NCBI GenBank assembly: GCA_026874595.1
Contig: CM049309.1
Span: forward strand, 47,104,079-47,168,078
Source: Sipunculus nudus
Taxonomy: Eukaryota; Annelida; Sipuncula; Golfingiida; Sipunculidae
Length of the DNA stretch: 64,000 bases
Reading direction: 5' to 3'
The notes under the pieces are model-generated. The model was given only the letters and a program-made list of their open reading frames with translations. It was not told the DNA's origin and did no database searches. Every line of letters starts with the position of its first letter. The first letter of the stretch is position 1. Position numbers and translations under genes: made by a program. Shown one piece after another: positions 48,601 through 62,300 of this stretch.

Positions 48601-51600
48601 GGACCTAGAATCTTCATTCTTGTCATGCAGGGAGGCCCATGAAAAGTGCCTGTGGAAACTTGTAATTAGGTCTCTAGCTGTTACCCATATCCTTCAAGCT
48701 ATAGGACTCTGAAGTATCCCTCAGAATAATGGACAATTTGATACAAAAGCTGAAGTATCTGAACAACTAATGCGGAGATCATCATGATTCTTTGCATGGA
48801 TATTGACCATTAAGTGTTTTTATTAGTTTCTGCAGACTGGTGGAGCCACCTGTATTTTTTGTATCCGCCAAAACTTCATTTTGGCGGATACAATGTTTTT
48901 GACCGGGTTCCTCCGCCGCCCCCATGTTCGTTTCCAGAGAGCTCCTCTGAGAATAATGGACCGATTTTTCCAAAACTTACACCAATTATCAGGTCACATG
49001 TGAACTAGTGCCTAACCAATTTGTGTTGACCTCTGACCTTTCCTGTCTATCCAGCGTCCATTTGTGCGTCTGTTTCCACACATAAACCCTCATATCTTGG
49101 GAACCGTTTGACCGATCAGGAAATAAAATTTATACAAATGTAGCCCTTGGATTGCTTTATAACATACACAAAATATGATGGCGCCACCTGTAACCATGTT
49201 TGCACAGTGTCCATCTGTTCATCTGCCTTGGGTTAAAATCACTCATATCTCTGCAGTGAATTGACTAATTCACCTGAAATTCGTCATGCATATACATCCT
49301 GGATAGCTTTCTTGATTTTATGACAGGTGGCGCCACCTACATTTACGTTCACGTTGATCACATCCAAGCTCATATCTCGGGAACCGTTTGACCGATCAGG
49401 AAATAGATATATACAAATGTAGCCCTTGGATAGCTCTTAATCATACACAAAAAATGGTGGCGCCACCTGTAACCATGTTTGCACAGTGTCCATCTGTACA
49501 TCTGCCTTGGGTTAAAATCAATCATATCTCTGCAGTGAATTGACTAATTCACCAGAAATTAGGCATGCGTATACATCCTGGATAGCTTTCTTGATTTTAT
49601 GACAGATGGCGCCACCTACAATCTAGTTTATGCCGCAGACATCCAAGCTCATATCTCGGGAACTGTTTGAACGATTGGGCCAAAATTTTGCATGTGTATA
49701 GATCTCACATAGGTCTTTATCATACACAAAAACTGGAGGGGCCACCTGCAATCATTTTTGCACAGCGTCTGCCGTGGGCTAAAATCACTCATATACATGT
49801 AGTGGTTTGACTTTTCTGCCTAAAATTTTGCATATGTATACAACTTGGACAGCTTTCTGGATTTGTGGTAGGTGGCACAACCTACATACACATTTAGGCT
49901 GCAGACATCCATGCTAATATACAACATACCTCACTCTATTTCCCCTTGCCACTCAACCCATGCCTCACATCACCCGTTCCACTCTGATTTTCGTGGATAC
50001 ACGTAGTCACTTGTCGGCTACCCATATTCTAGTTTACACATTTTTTCTCTGTTTTAGAGATATATAAATACAGACTAAATCTTGGCCTGTTGGTTAATCT
50101 GTTTGATGCTTCAGTTGAATGGGTATATACTACCATTCTGATGATAAAATTTCCTTTTGCGAATCTCCTCCCAGTCAGCTGAGCGTCATGACCCATGGGT
50201 CACTTGTTTTAATGTAACAAACTTGTTTTGAAACCTTGAACACATCAGATCACTGTTTTGACAATGGAGAATGCTTTGTGACACTTTTTACCTGTAAAAT
50301 CCTTCAGAAAAAATGGCATCAGTTTTCACATTTCCTACTTGTATCCTGTAGAAGCTGAAGACTTGACCATTGAAAGTCCCTTCTCAAGTCTTGGATCCAG
50401 AGATGAGGAGAGCCCCTACAAACACTTGCTTCATAGTCTACACAGTGATATATTAACCCTCAGTCCAGAGTAGGTGGAACACCATAGTTTGGCTATATCT
50501 GTAACAATTATGCCTGTTTGGATAACTCAGATTTTATTTATCATTGTGGTATAGTTTATATGTAAATACAACAAAAAAAATTTGTATTTAAATCCAAGAG
50601 ATCTGCATGCTATTTACATTGTTAATTTCTTTGAGTTTAATGAGTATTTTAATTTCAAAACAATGTTTCATCATGGTTAAGTCACTGTGTAATATTGACC
50701 TGTCAGCATATTAACTTTATAGACTATCAGCTAAAGCCATCAATGCTCATTCTCTCCAGATGGGAACAATGCAAAAGGAAAACCAAGCAATGTTGTCTTT
50801 GATCTGTATGGAACAAAAGGATATATGTTGATTTTTTTCATGTTATTGCATCTCAATTGATAAGAGGTGTTTTCGATTTATATGTGTTGCTTTTATTTTT
50901 TAACATAGAACTCCATTTGAAAGTGTTGATAAATCACATTTGCTCAAACATCTTATCAAAGAAGAGCAAACACCAAATGATATCCAGGCCATGAGATTTC
51001 CAGGTATGTATATATCCAGATCTGTAATTGGGAATTAACAAAATAAGTTCTGAAGTACATTAAATGAGTTTACAAGATAATATTTGAATCATACAATTGT
51101 TTGAACTGTGAATTTGCAAAAAGCATTTGCTTTTATCCTAGCTGCTCTATTTAATTTTATTAATGAGATCTTCAAAATAAGGAATATAATTATTGTTATT
51201 TTGTTCCATAATTTTCACCATCGCATCGCTAAATCTTGCCGTTTATTATATAGTCTTTGTCTTCAAAGGACTACTTTACTATTCAGAAGCATTTGGTTTT
51301 AGGTAAAACCATGTCCCTTAGTAACTTGTATAGAAATGTAAAAATTGCTACATATTTAGTTTCTTTATAATGTTTATTAACAGGTGAAATAAAAAAATAA
51401 GTGATAGCTACATAGGTTTACTGTGTAGGTTGAATAGAACAAGTGAGTTCAATTGTAATATTCATGTGGTTAATTATGTGTATGAAACAGGTCTTGAAAT
51501 CTATACCAGATTTCAAATTAATTAGGTATTATCCTCAGTATATGATATATCTGTTTCCAGAGCCCAGACCTTCACCCTGCCTACATCAAGGTAGTAGCAG

Positions 51601-54600
51601 CCTGACAGACCTTAAACCACCCTCTCTGTCCCAGAGATTGTCCACGGCTTCTGAGGATCTGTCCCTGTGCTGGGATCCATTTGCAACTACCAGCAAGGAA
51701 CCTGGTCTTGAAAGAACCACTTATAATGCTGGTAAATGCTCCATTTTATATTTTTTGTGTCTGTATCATTCAATAGTTAATATATAATGCACAGCCCACA
51801 GTATTTTAATATGCAAAGTAAATTATACAAAAACAGAAAATTTTGTAAACAGTTTGTGTGCAATTTCATTGATCATTCAGATAGCATGGTCACATGATTA
51901 AAGTATCTGTTAAAATCCTAGCTTAGATTCATGCATATATTAAATATGTCAATATGATAACTTTTGCATTTCTGAATAATTATAAAATAATTTTCACAAT
52001 GCATTGAATGGTAAGCAACTCCTGAGACATAATTGTTCAAGTCAGGTTTTGCCATTTGTGAATCAATTCTTAACTGTTGAAGATTTTCTAATTTGTTGCA
52101 TAGTTGAATCTATATTAATAGCATTCACTGTAAAAGTCAAGTAAGAATCAAAATTTAAATGTATGATCTACATTAACAGAGCATTTCTATGGAGAAAATG
52201 AAGAAATGTGCTTTAAAAAACTTGGGCACAAGGAATGGTGCATCCACAATGAAACAAACATCAAGGACAATTTTCAGGATACACATTCTAATAAAATATC
52301 ACATCCAAAAGAAGATCCTTATCCAAAGCAAGGTCCTTATTCCTCAAGTAAAGAGATGCACAAGCAGAATGCTGCAATTTTGTGCAGTGCACCTGAGAAG
52401 ATTAATGGTTTTGATGCAGCAAGATATAATCAGTTGGCACACAGTAATAACCAGAGGGAGCCAGCTGATGTGAGAAATAGGGAATTTATTCCTAGGTTCT
52501 TTCAACAAGGAAATCCTGCTTTACCTGTTGCTACTGTCAGCCCTGTACAGCTAAATGCTAAAGCAAACCAAACGGCTCTTGGAACACAAGATAAATATGG
52601 ACCAAAGGTAACAGTTGGATTGGCCAAAGACACACCAGTATTGAAGTGTAGGAATAGATCTGTCTCAGGTACTGTTCATGCAGAACCTTCCAATGTTGTA
52701 CACATAAATGATGTATCTGAAATGGAAAGTGATAGACCAAATAAAGAGAATGAAGATAGTTCATCAAACAAAATCATCACTGATGAGAGTGTGAATGTCA
52801 GGAGTACAAGAATGATACCACAGACAAAGAAGAATCCCCAAGTAGATGACATGGAATCCTTCCTGTCACTCAGGCAAGTCAAGACTACAAGAAGCAAGAA
52901 AATGGTGGATATTTGTGAGTTTGTAATATATTCATTCATATTTATTAGATTTTTTTCTGTGAGTAATTGCTCAAAAGTAATTTGTAATTACAAAAATAGA
53001 AAAGGGCTAGTGTAACTCTTTATTAGATATTGTTCCATTATAAAAATTTGTATTAAGTATTGACACTCTACTTGAAGTTTATTAAAATGCATTTTATTTA
53101 TTATTTTAGCTGAATGGTATTTGAATAAATTATATTAAAATATTTATCCTCATAAACTGCCTAATCCATATTAAAACTGGTTTATATTTTTAATTAATAT
53201 TGGGAGGATATTTTTTATTAATATGGTGAAGGATTAGAATTGCTCTGTGTATAGTAATCTATGCCAGTACATATAATAACTTACACATAAGCATGCAAGA
53301 AATCTTTGCCTGGATCATAAAAGAAATCTTATCTACTGTTGCTGTACATACATTTACACTGAGCTTATATCACCATAGTATAGTATCCATTTGTGTGCTC
53401 TGTCTTACCTCAGTAGGTCCTGAAGATTATTAAAAATATTGATCCATACTTTTCAGATCCTGATATGTCAAAAACTACAGAATGCGCTGATTTACTGGGC
53501 TACAAATCAGAGATCATGGAAACAACTTGTGCCAGCAATGGTATAAAAATATTTTTAACACATACTGTTGTTTCATTCGTGCAGAATGTGGGCTTTTGTA
53601 AAGTAACCATGGGGATCGAGAATATAAATTCTTGTATCTATTCTGGCTGTTTTATTAATGTTTATGCTCCCCATGTAATAAAACTTAAAAAAATAAGTAA
53701 ACTAGACTTGTATACAATATATAGAGTAAATAATCCAGTGTTCAGCTTTGCTTGTAGTATGAATGTGACTATTTTATTTAAAATTGGTAACGCATTTTCA
53801 ACACAGCAACATCAGATCTGCAAGCTAAGAAAGATTTCCAGCAGCTGACAATCATAGCATCTTCAACGCTGGTGTCAGATTCACAGCTGCTTTACCTAAT
53901 GCAGGCGAGGTATTCATTTTTCTTGCATGTTATATTCCATTTTGTCTTATATCATTTTCTGTTATCAAACATTTGATATGTAACCTATTTAAACTATTTG
54001 CAAACCCTATTTTTAGCTCAGGTGACTGAAAGTCAGCTGAGGTATAGGAATGGCGCTTTGTCAGGGGTGTCTGGCTGTACATTAGCAGGGCACAAATCTA
54101 AACCGCTAAACCTAGAAACTTGTAACTGTCAGCTTTGTCAGTTAAAAAAAACTGGTGGTGCTACCTGTATTTTTTTCTAATTTTTATGATTGTATCCGCC
54201 AAAACAAAGTTTTGCGGATACTATGTTTTTGACCTGGTTCCGCCACCGCTGCTGCCATCGCTGCGTTCGTTTCTGGAGAACTCCTCTGAGACTACCGGAC
54301 GGATTTTTCCGAAACTTACACAAATTATTGGGTCATATGTGAACTTGTGCCTAACCAAGTGACCTTGACCTCTGAGCTTTCCTCTCTGCCCAGCGTCCGT
54401 TTGTGCGTCTGTTTCGACACATAAACCCACATATCTCGGGGAACCGTTTGACCGATCAGGAAAAAAATTTTATGCAAATGTAGCCCTGGGATAGCTTTAT
54501 AACATACTCTAAAAAAGGTGGCGCCACCTGCAACCATAGTTGCACAGTGTCCATCTGTTCATCTGCCTTGGGTTAAAATCACTCATATCTCTGCAGTGGT

Positions 54601-56316
54601 TTAACTAATTCACCTAAAATTCGGCATGTGTATGCATCCTAGATAGCTTTCTTGATTTTATGACAGGTGGCGCCACCTACCTTCATGTTAATGCTGCAGA
54701 CATCCAAGCTCATATCTCGGGAACTGTTTGACCCATCAGGAAAAATTTTTTACACAAATGTAGCCCTTGGATAGCTCTATAACATACACCAAAATGGTGG
54801 CGCCACCTGCAGCCATTTTTGCACAGTGTCCATCTGTTCATCTGCCTTAGGTTTAAATCACTCATATCTCTGCAGTGGTTTGACTAATTCACCTGAAATT
54901 TGGCATGCGTGTACATCCTAGATAGCTTTCTTGATTTTATGACAGGTGGCCCCACCTACCTTCATGTTCACTCTGCAGACATCCAAGCTCATATCTCAGG
55001 AACCGTTCGACCAGTCAGGAAAAAAAAATTACACAAATGTAGCCCTTGGATAGCTTTATAACATACACAAAAACTGTGGCGCCACCTGCAGCCATTTTTG
55101 CACAGCATCCATCTGTTTGTCTGCCTTGGGTTAAAATCACTCATATCTCTGCAGTGGTTTGACCAAATTACCTGAAATTCTGCATGCGTATACATCCCGC
55201 ATAGCTTTCTTGATTTTATGACCGGTGGCGCCACCTACATTCATGTTCACGCTGCAGACAATAATGCTTATATCTCCGGACTCGTTTGACCAATCAAGGA
55301 AAAAAAATTTACACAAATGTAGCCCTTGGATATCATAATAACATACACAAAAATGGTGGCGCCACCTGCAGCCATTTTTGCACAGCGTCCATCTGTTTGT
55401 CTGCTGTGGGATAAAATCACTCCTATCTCTGCAGTGGTTTGACTTTTCCACATTAAATTTTGCATGTTTATACATCTTGGACAGTTTTTCATTAAAAAAA
55501 AAACAGGTGGGGCCACCTACAATCATGTTTATGTGGCAGAGATCCATTCTAATATTTAACATATATCCCCTTGCCACTCAATCCATGCCTCACTTCACCC
55601 GTCCTTCTTTGATTTTGGCGGATACACGTAGTCGCTTGTCGACTACCCGTATTCTAGTTTTTTGTTTTGTTTTTGAGATGGTCAAATGACAAGTTATGCC
55701 AGTTTCTCAGCTTTAGTTTCATCCAGTGTCCTGAATCCCAGTGTTTATTGATTGTGATTGTTTTCTACAGTTCCTGAAGACTGGGGTCCCCACCAGTATT
55801 TTTTCTATTTTGATGCCATTTTACCTTTTTGTTAGACTGACAAATTACATTGACAGTATCAGATTCGCACCTTTGGTTTCATCTTTATCCTGAAACCTTG
55901 TGTGTTTATAAGGGCCCTGTTTGAATAAGCAGATGCCCTATATTTATCACCCTGTCCGTCCATTTGTCCGTTCGTCTTTCTGTATGTCTGTCAGATTTGT
56001 TTCCTGATGATAAATCCAGTTTGCATTGACATATGGATTTCAAACTTGACTATATGGCCAACCTCTAAAGCAAAACCTTGATTTTGGGGTCATGAGGTCA
56101 AAGGTCAAGGTCACTGGAAAGATTGTTGATGCATTTAAGCCAAACATTTCATTTTAAACCTTCCATCTTGCACATATGGCTGAACTGCTAAAAGGGAAAG
56201 AACCTGATTGATTTTGGGAACACAAGAATAAAGGTCAAGGTCAAAGGGGCCATCTGTCCACATATTTGTATCCAGATTATACTTCCAGTTTGGATTGACA
56301 TATTTGTTTCAATCTT

Positions 56317-56374
<58 letters not shown>

Positions 56375-59300
56375 TATATATATATATATATATATGACCC
56401 ACCAGTAATGTAAGAACCCTTTTGATTTTGGGGTCATGTAATCAAAGGTCAAGGTCATAGGACCCACTACTTTAGAAAGACTGGATGCAATTTAAGCCAA
56501 ATTTTTCATTGCAAACCTTCCATCATGTGGCGCACCTGTCAGTTGGGGAAGTTTCCTTTTCATTTTTGGGTCATTAGATCAAAGGTCAAGGTCACAGGGC
56601 CCATCCATTCACAAATTAGTTTGTTGATGATAACTCCAGTTTTGGTAGACAGATTGGTTTCAAACTGATCACAGGACTCATATTTTGAAAAAGCTCACAA
56701 GCATATACTTAAAGACAAATTCAGCTGAGGGTCGAGACCCATGGGTCCCTAATTTGTATAGGGATTCCATTCAGGCTGTCCTTGTACTTATGTTAACCTG
56801 GCCCACCTGACATGTATGTTATCAGAGTACTGGTCATACCATGTTCAGGTGTGGATTGTTGGTTTAATTGCTGTATTCTTGATTTCATATCTTCTAATAT
56901 TTGTCAAAAGAACATTACAAATAAATAACTTCATGCTAGGAATCAATTTTTCCTAAAATTTCACATCTTAATCACTTAATATTTCAGTCATGCATCAAAA
57001 GTGACCATAAAAATGTTTATGTTCAATATAGCAGGGTAAATCATAATCAGAACATAACATAATAGAAATTAATAACCTTGCATATTTTTGGAGGTCGTAT
57101 AAATAGAGGGATCGAACAATTGGATAAAATACGGTACTAGTACATGGTTTCTTAATACCTTAATCAGAGTTTGTTATATGTTATGTCACAATATGTTCAG
57201 GTACAATATATCTGTTGTGGAGAGGTATATGGATGAAGATATCATCATCAATGAGGATACAGTCATTTTGCTCCAGTGTGCAGCCAGTCTTTCAGATGAC
57301 ACAGCAGTAGAGGAACTTCTCAAGTTTCTTGCTCAGCTAAGTCACAAGTACAAGCATTGCTGGGTCTTATTGCATCTAGAGATTCACCCAAGAAAACCAT
57401 GGTATATTATCAAAAAAACACTGAAAATTCATGCAGTTTTCTGAACATGATAAAATACATGAATATGTATAATATAACATATAATAAAATAGATTTAATA
57501 TGATAAGCAATCACCAAATAAGGTTTCTGATTATATTCTTATAAATGAGTGAAAAAAATATGCGATATAAATGAAGCAAAACCTGTGAAATTATGCATCT
57601 CCTGTAATTATTGTTGTCAAGCAACTTCCAACAGTTAAACAATTTTTTTATTTCTGACCAACTTAACACATTTGTATATTGATCTATAATGTTACCCTTC
57701 AGAGGAAATAATATTTTTATTTATTAATGGTATATATTATTCTTGTACATTTATGAGTACATGTTATTGCTTGAATGTAATGCATTTTGTTTGGGAACAT
57801 TTTTTGTGTTCTTAAAGAAGTTCATGAAACAGTTCTCAGGTAGCTTCAAAACGTATTATTAGTTCACTCTGTGAACTTATGCCATGGCGCAGCGTCCGCT
57901 GTCAACTGTCCACTGTCAACTGTCCACCGTTCACCTTCTGTTACCAAATATCTCAACAGCCACAGCAGCTTCCTTCATGAAACTTTGCAGAATTATATAT
58001 CATGGGATGGACATGCAAAAATAAGCTTTTGGTGGCGCCACCTATGTTGACCTACTTTCTGCGGGACAAAATGGTCTTTTCCACTTCTTCCAAGATAAGT
58101 CATAATTAAAGTATTAATATTTTGGCCTTCATATCATAGTCAACAGTTCCTTAGAAGAAGGGGAATAATTTGTGTGTAAATTCAGTCAGGAAATTTCAAG
58201 ATGGCGTCTCTACGGAACTTCAAATCGTGTCGATCGCAAAACATGACAACTTGATGTGTTTCCATACATGATGTATTGTCTGTTACTAAATATCTGAGGA
58301 ACTGCTGCAGCCTTCAATTTCAAATTTCACAGGAATATTGATCATGTGACTGCTGAATGATTTTGACCTGCAGGTGGCGCCACCTGTGTTGACCTACTTT
58401 CTGCGGTATGAAATAGTCTTTTCCACTTCTTCGGAAATAAAGTCATAAAGTATTAATATTTTGGCCTCCATATCATAGTCAACAGTTCCTTAGAAGAAGG
58501 GGAATAATTTGTGTGTAAATTCAGTCAGGTCATTTTCAAGATGGCGTCTCTACGGAACTTCAAATCGTGTCGATTGCAAAACATGACAACTTGATGTGTT
58601 TCCATACATGATGTATTGTCTGTTACCAAATATCTGAGGAACTGCTGCAGCCTTCAGTTTCAAATTTCACAGGAATATTGATCATGTGACTGCTGAATGA
58701 TTTTGACCTGCAGGTGACGCCACCTGAGTTGACCTACTTTCTACAGGCTGTAATGGTCTTTTCTGCTTTTTCCAAGATATGTCATTAAGTATAAATACTT
58801 TGGCTTTCATATCATAGTCAACAATTACTAGGAGGAAGGGAAATAATAATTTGAGTATAAATTCAGTAAAGTCATTTTCAAGATGGCATATCTATGGAAC
58901 TTCAAATTGTGACAGTTGCAAAATTTGACAACTTGATGTGTTTCCATACATGATGTATTGTCTGTTACCAAATATCTTAGGAACTGCTGCAGCCTTCAGT
59001 TTCAAATTTCACGGGAATATTGATCATGTGACTGCTTAATGATTTTGACCTGCAGGTGACGCCACCTTAGTTTAGCTACTTTCAGCAGGCTGTAATGGTC
59101 TTTTCTGCTTTTATCCATAATATGTCATTAAGTATTTATTTGTTATAATCTGCCAAAATAGAGTCTCCTCTGAGACTCTTGGACTGATCTTTCTAAAACA
59201 TTTTTTTTAATCACCTGCCAAAATGCACAGTAATTCACAGAGTGAACATTAGACCCCTCGGTCTCTTGTTAAATATCTCTCAGCATGTAGGTGAAATCAA

Positions 59301-62300
59301 AGAGATTATGATTTATAGTACTATGTTTACTTATGTGAATATGTGGAAATATCATTCCTGCTTATCAGCAAGCCCTGGAATGGAAAAACTTTGGATAGCT
59401 TGGCCAAATTCTTGGCCACATCAAAACAGGGGATTGGAATGAAAATGAAGGTCAGGATGTAATTTTTCATTTCTAATTAACTCTTGCATGTTTTTATGCA
59501 ACTTGTGTCCTGCTTTGATTCAATTTTTTTAGAGTCAGCACCTAAATTTGTGGAGGAAAACAGAGAGCAGAGAGTAGAAGTAACAATATCAAGTTACCAA
59601 TTAATCAATTTGAGAATTTTCATTTTTATATAATTTTAGTGTAATTTTCAAGTGTAATCTCTCATTTTTTTACTTTTTATTTTATTAAAATTAATGTTGT
59701 AGGTAGGATTGATTATAAAGTTTGGTCCTGCCAAAGCTCATTAAAAATTCAAAGAAATTATATTGTAAATGGATGTATACACTCTGCACAGTGTATTTTT
59801 TATATATACTTTAACAAATACATATGGGTACTTTGATGTTATCATCCACTGTAGCTTTAGATGTGTTTTAGCTGTAGAAACTCCTTGCAGGTTCTATATT
59901 CATCAAGTAAAGTTAGCACTGCTGAATTCATAAGAACAGTAGCTGATATGTCCTCATCAAAGTGTTGGCTTCTGGGTACAAATCAAAATAGGCCATGGAT
60001 GCAACCAGAGGAGACCAAGGTATCACTGTTCTAAGATTATTTCTGATGTCTATGTATATAATGTGAATAAGAAAATGTGTATTAGATTTTGTAATATCTT
60101 CTTTACAGAATGTTTATAATCTTTGTCATTCTTAGAATAGTTATATCTAAATGGTGGTTTTATTTAATGTTTTCCTTTTAAATATTAAATATATTATATT
60201 GTTGCTATTCATACAAGCCATGTTTTCTCAAGTTTCACGTTGGTCAACTGCAGCACTGCAGTCGGGATGCAGCTGGCTGATAATTGTTACTACCCTAATA
60301 TATCCAGTGGTCATTGACACATACAGTGCTGGTTGTCTTGCCTTCTGTGCTTTCTTAGAATCTGTACTTTATTTTTACTGGCAGTCTTCATAACGGCTTA
60401 TGATTCAAGTGTAGATCATGTAGAGGGAACATTTGATGTTTGTGTTCCTGCTGTTTATTGACAGGAAAGTACACAACCCTGGGAAATTAAAGGAATAGGG
60501 AGAACATATGGTCTGGCTTTCCATCAGTTCAGTGGGCATCTTGACCTGCCTCATTGATTCAAAAGCAATGTACAACCAAAAATGAAGAATTTCAGCTGGC
60601 AATTGATGTAGTGAAAAGCAAAGAGCTGTACTTTTCCTTCAGTGCTCAGACAAAAAAAAACAAACAATAATTGAAGTGTAATATGATGAGGATTTTGTCA
60701 AGAGGAAAGAGACAATTTAGAAACATTCTGTTTCAGACGGATGCCACAACTTTTATTTGATTACTTCAAATCTGACAATCTTTGCTTGTATAAAGAATCT
60801 TGATGCTGTTGCTATTGTAAATGTATAAGTAACAAATTAATTGCTCCCTACAGATACTCTATCAAGGTGCATGTGTCTGCTCACCAATGCTTGTTTAATT
60901 ATCTAGTAGGTATGCCCACTAGTAATCAAACAGATTACAAGTACCTGTTTTAAAATTTTTCTCAAAGGAAATAAGCATTAGTCCAGTATTATTAAATATG
61001 CTCTTTTATTATAGGTTCTAATTTAGAATGCAGTATTTCTTCCTGAATTACAATAGTTAGGATTATTTAAAAACTATTGGTTGGTTGTTGCAGTATGAAG
61101 AATTCCTGGTTTGTTGTCCAAGTATTAATTCATATAGGTAATGTTTAATCTTCTCTTCCCATCCAATGTTAAGAAATGCCTGGTCTTCCATACATAACAT
61201 GTTTAAAAATAAAATGTGTTAAAATCTACTTCTCCAGATTTCTTTCACTCGAGCTGCAGAGAAAGCTGATTTAAGTCAGTTATCTGTAAATATATTCCTA
61301 CTTAGTCATGGTGAACTTTAAAATGAATTCAATTGACTAAAAAATTTACAAGTGAATTAGAATTTACATTAAACAAATGTCATTGCAATTTGTAGTGTAC
61401 TTCATTTTTCTATGCAAAAAAAAGCAATGCTCCTTGCTGACTGTCATCTGAATGTTGCAAGACAATTGTATACTATAATTTTAGAAGATGTTGTATTTGA
61501 GGAATTTTCATTTCTAATAAATCTACACTGATTGCAATTGCTCCATTAAGTCTGTGTTATATTTTAGTGCCCAGATGATACAACATACTCTACCATGGAA
61601 ATCTTTGCTGCTAACCACAGATGGTGATCTGACAGAGAAATTATCCTTTTTGTCACAAACTGTTATACAGGTGATGTTTAAACAGTAAACTGATTAACAC
61701 TTCCCAGTTCGGTATCATAAGTTCTGTGAGACATCAGTCTCAAAAGACAAATAATAAATAAAGAATGTGCGTTGTCAGCTTTCTGTGACATTTAAGAAAA
61801 AAACGAGAGGTAAAATAATAATGAATTGTATAAATTGGTTTATTATCCAACAGTGACTATGAACTTGGAAAATTAATGAACAAAATAATGTAAAGAAAAC
61901 TGTCGTTTAAAAAAAGGGGGAAAGCTTTTTTTTACAATCATCACTTACAGAAACATTAAAGTGTAAATTGGATCTGTGACTCTTGTGTCAACATATTCCA
62001 TGTAGTTACTGGTTATTTAATTGTCTGTTCTGTATACCTGTACTTTTTGTTACAGGAACTGTACAAGTTTCTGCACAAAGAAGTTGGTCTGAGTTTATTG
62101 GGTGACAGGGAGAAAAATATTCCTCCGTCTCAAGAATTGATGAAACTGACAGATGCCAGAATTCGAGACGAGCAAAACCTGCAAAACCAGGATACACAAG
62201 CATCATTTCAAAGTGAGACAACTTGGCAGGCAGGTCAGCAAAACGAGCCAGACATGTATCAGATGGCAGACGAGAGCAAATCAAATAACACTGTGCACTG

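Larger units (their letters stand above)
45744..50206 (+). mobile_element. composite Helitron-like element in SHOC1 intron 8
   Basis: The 5' end is TTTTT followed by AGCTCAGCTGACTGAAAGTC and its partner ATCTGAGCT. The 3' end is CAGCTGAGCGTCATGACCC, completing GACCCATGGGTC, then CTTG before TTTT. The core is about seven units of roughly 335 bp, each with ACTGGACCTAGAATCTTCAT, GTTACCCATATCCTTTGAGC, a TGCAGACTGGTGGCGCCACC-like stretch and TTTTTGAGACCTTTAA (units start near 45829, 46168, 46502, 46838, 47187, 47517 and 48587). A 700-bp MITE (47770-48486) and a second Helitron-like element (48861-50033) are nested in it. No protein coding. Confidence 0.75.
54015..56752 (+). mobile_element. composite Helitron-like element in SHOC1 intron 14
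   Basis: The 5' end is TTTTAGCTCAGGTGACTGAA with GTCAGCTGAG. The 3' end is CAGCTGAGGGTCGAGACCC, completing GACCCATGGGTC, then CTAA before TTT. It contains a partial 335-bp unit, the nested element at 54192-55660, and from about 55910 a GGTCAAGGTCAC array like that at 32160-33363. The right half may be a separate element joined to the first, since AGGGCCCTGTTTGAATAAGC at 55909 looks like another 5' end. Confidence 0.6.

Noticed and set aside
45744-50206. Periodic repeats considered as a CRISPR-like array or satellite
   Set aside because: Units of 335 bp have no constant-repeat and variable-spacer pattern and lie in an animal intron; a satellite-cored transposon explains the ends better.
54989-55577. 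146-codon and smaller minus-strand frames
   Set aside because: Translation of the 275-bp tandem units; repeated Met-Ala-Pro-Pro-Val frames reflect the GGTGGCGCCACC palindrome.
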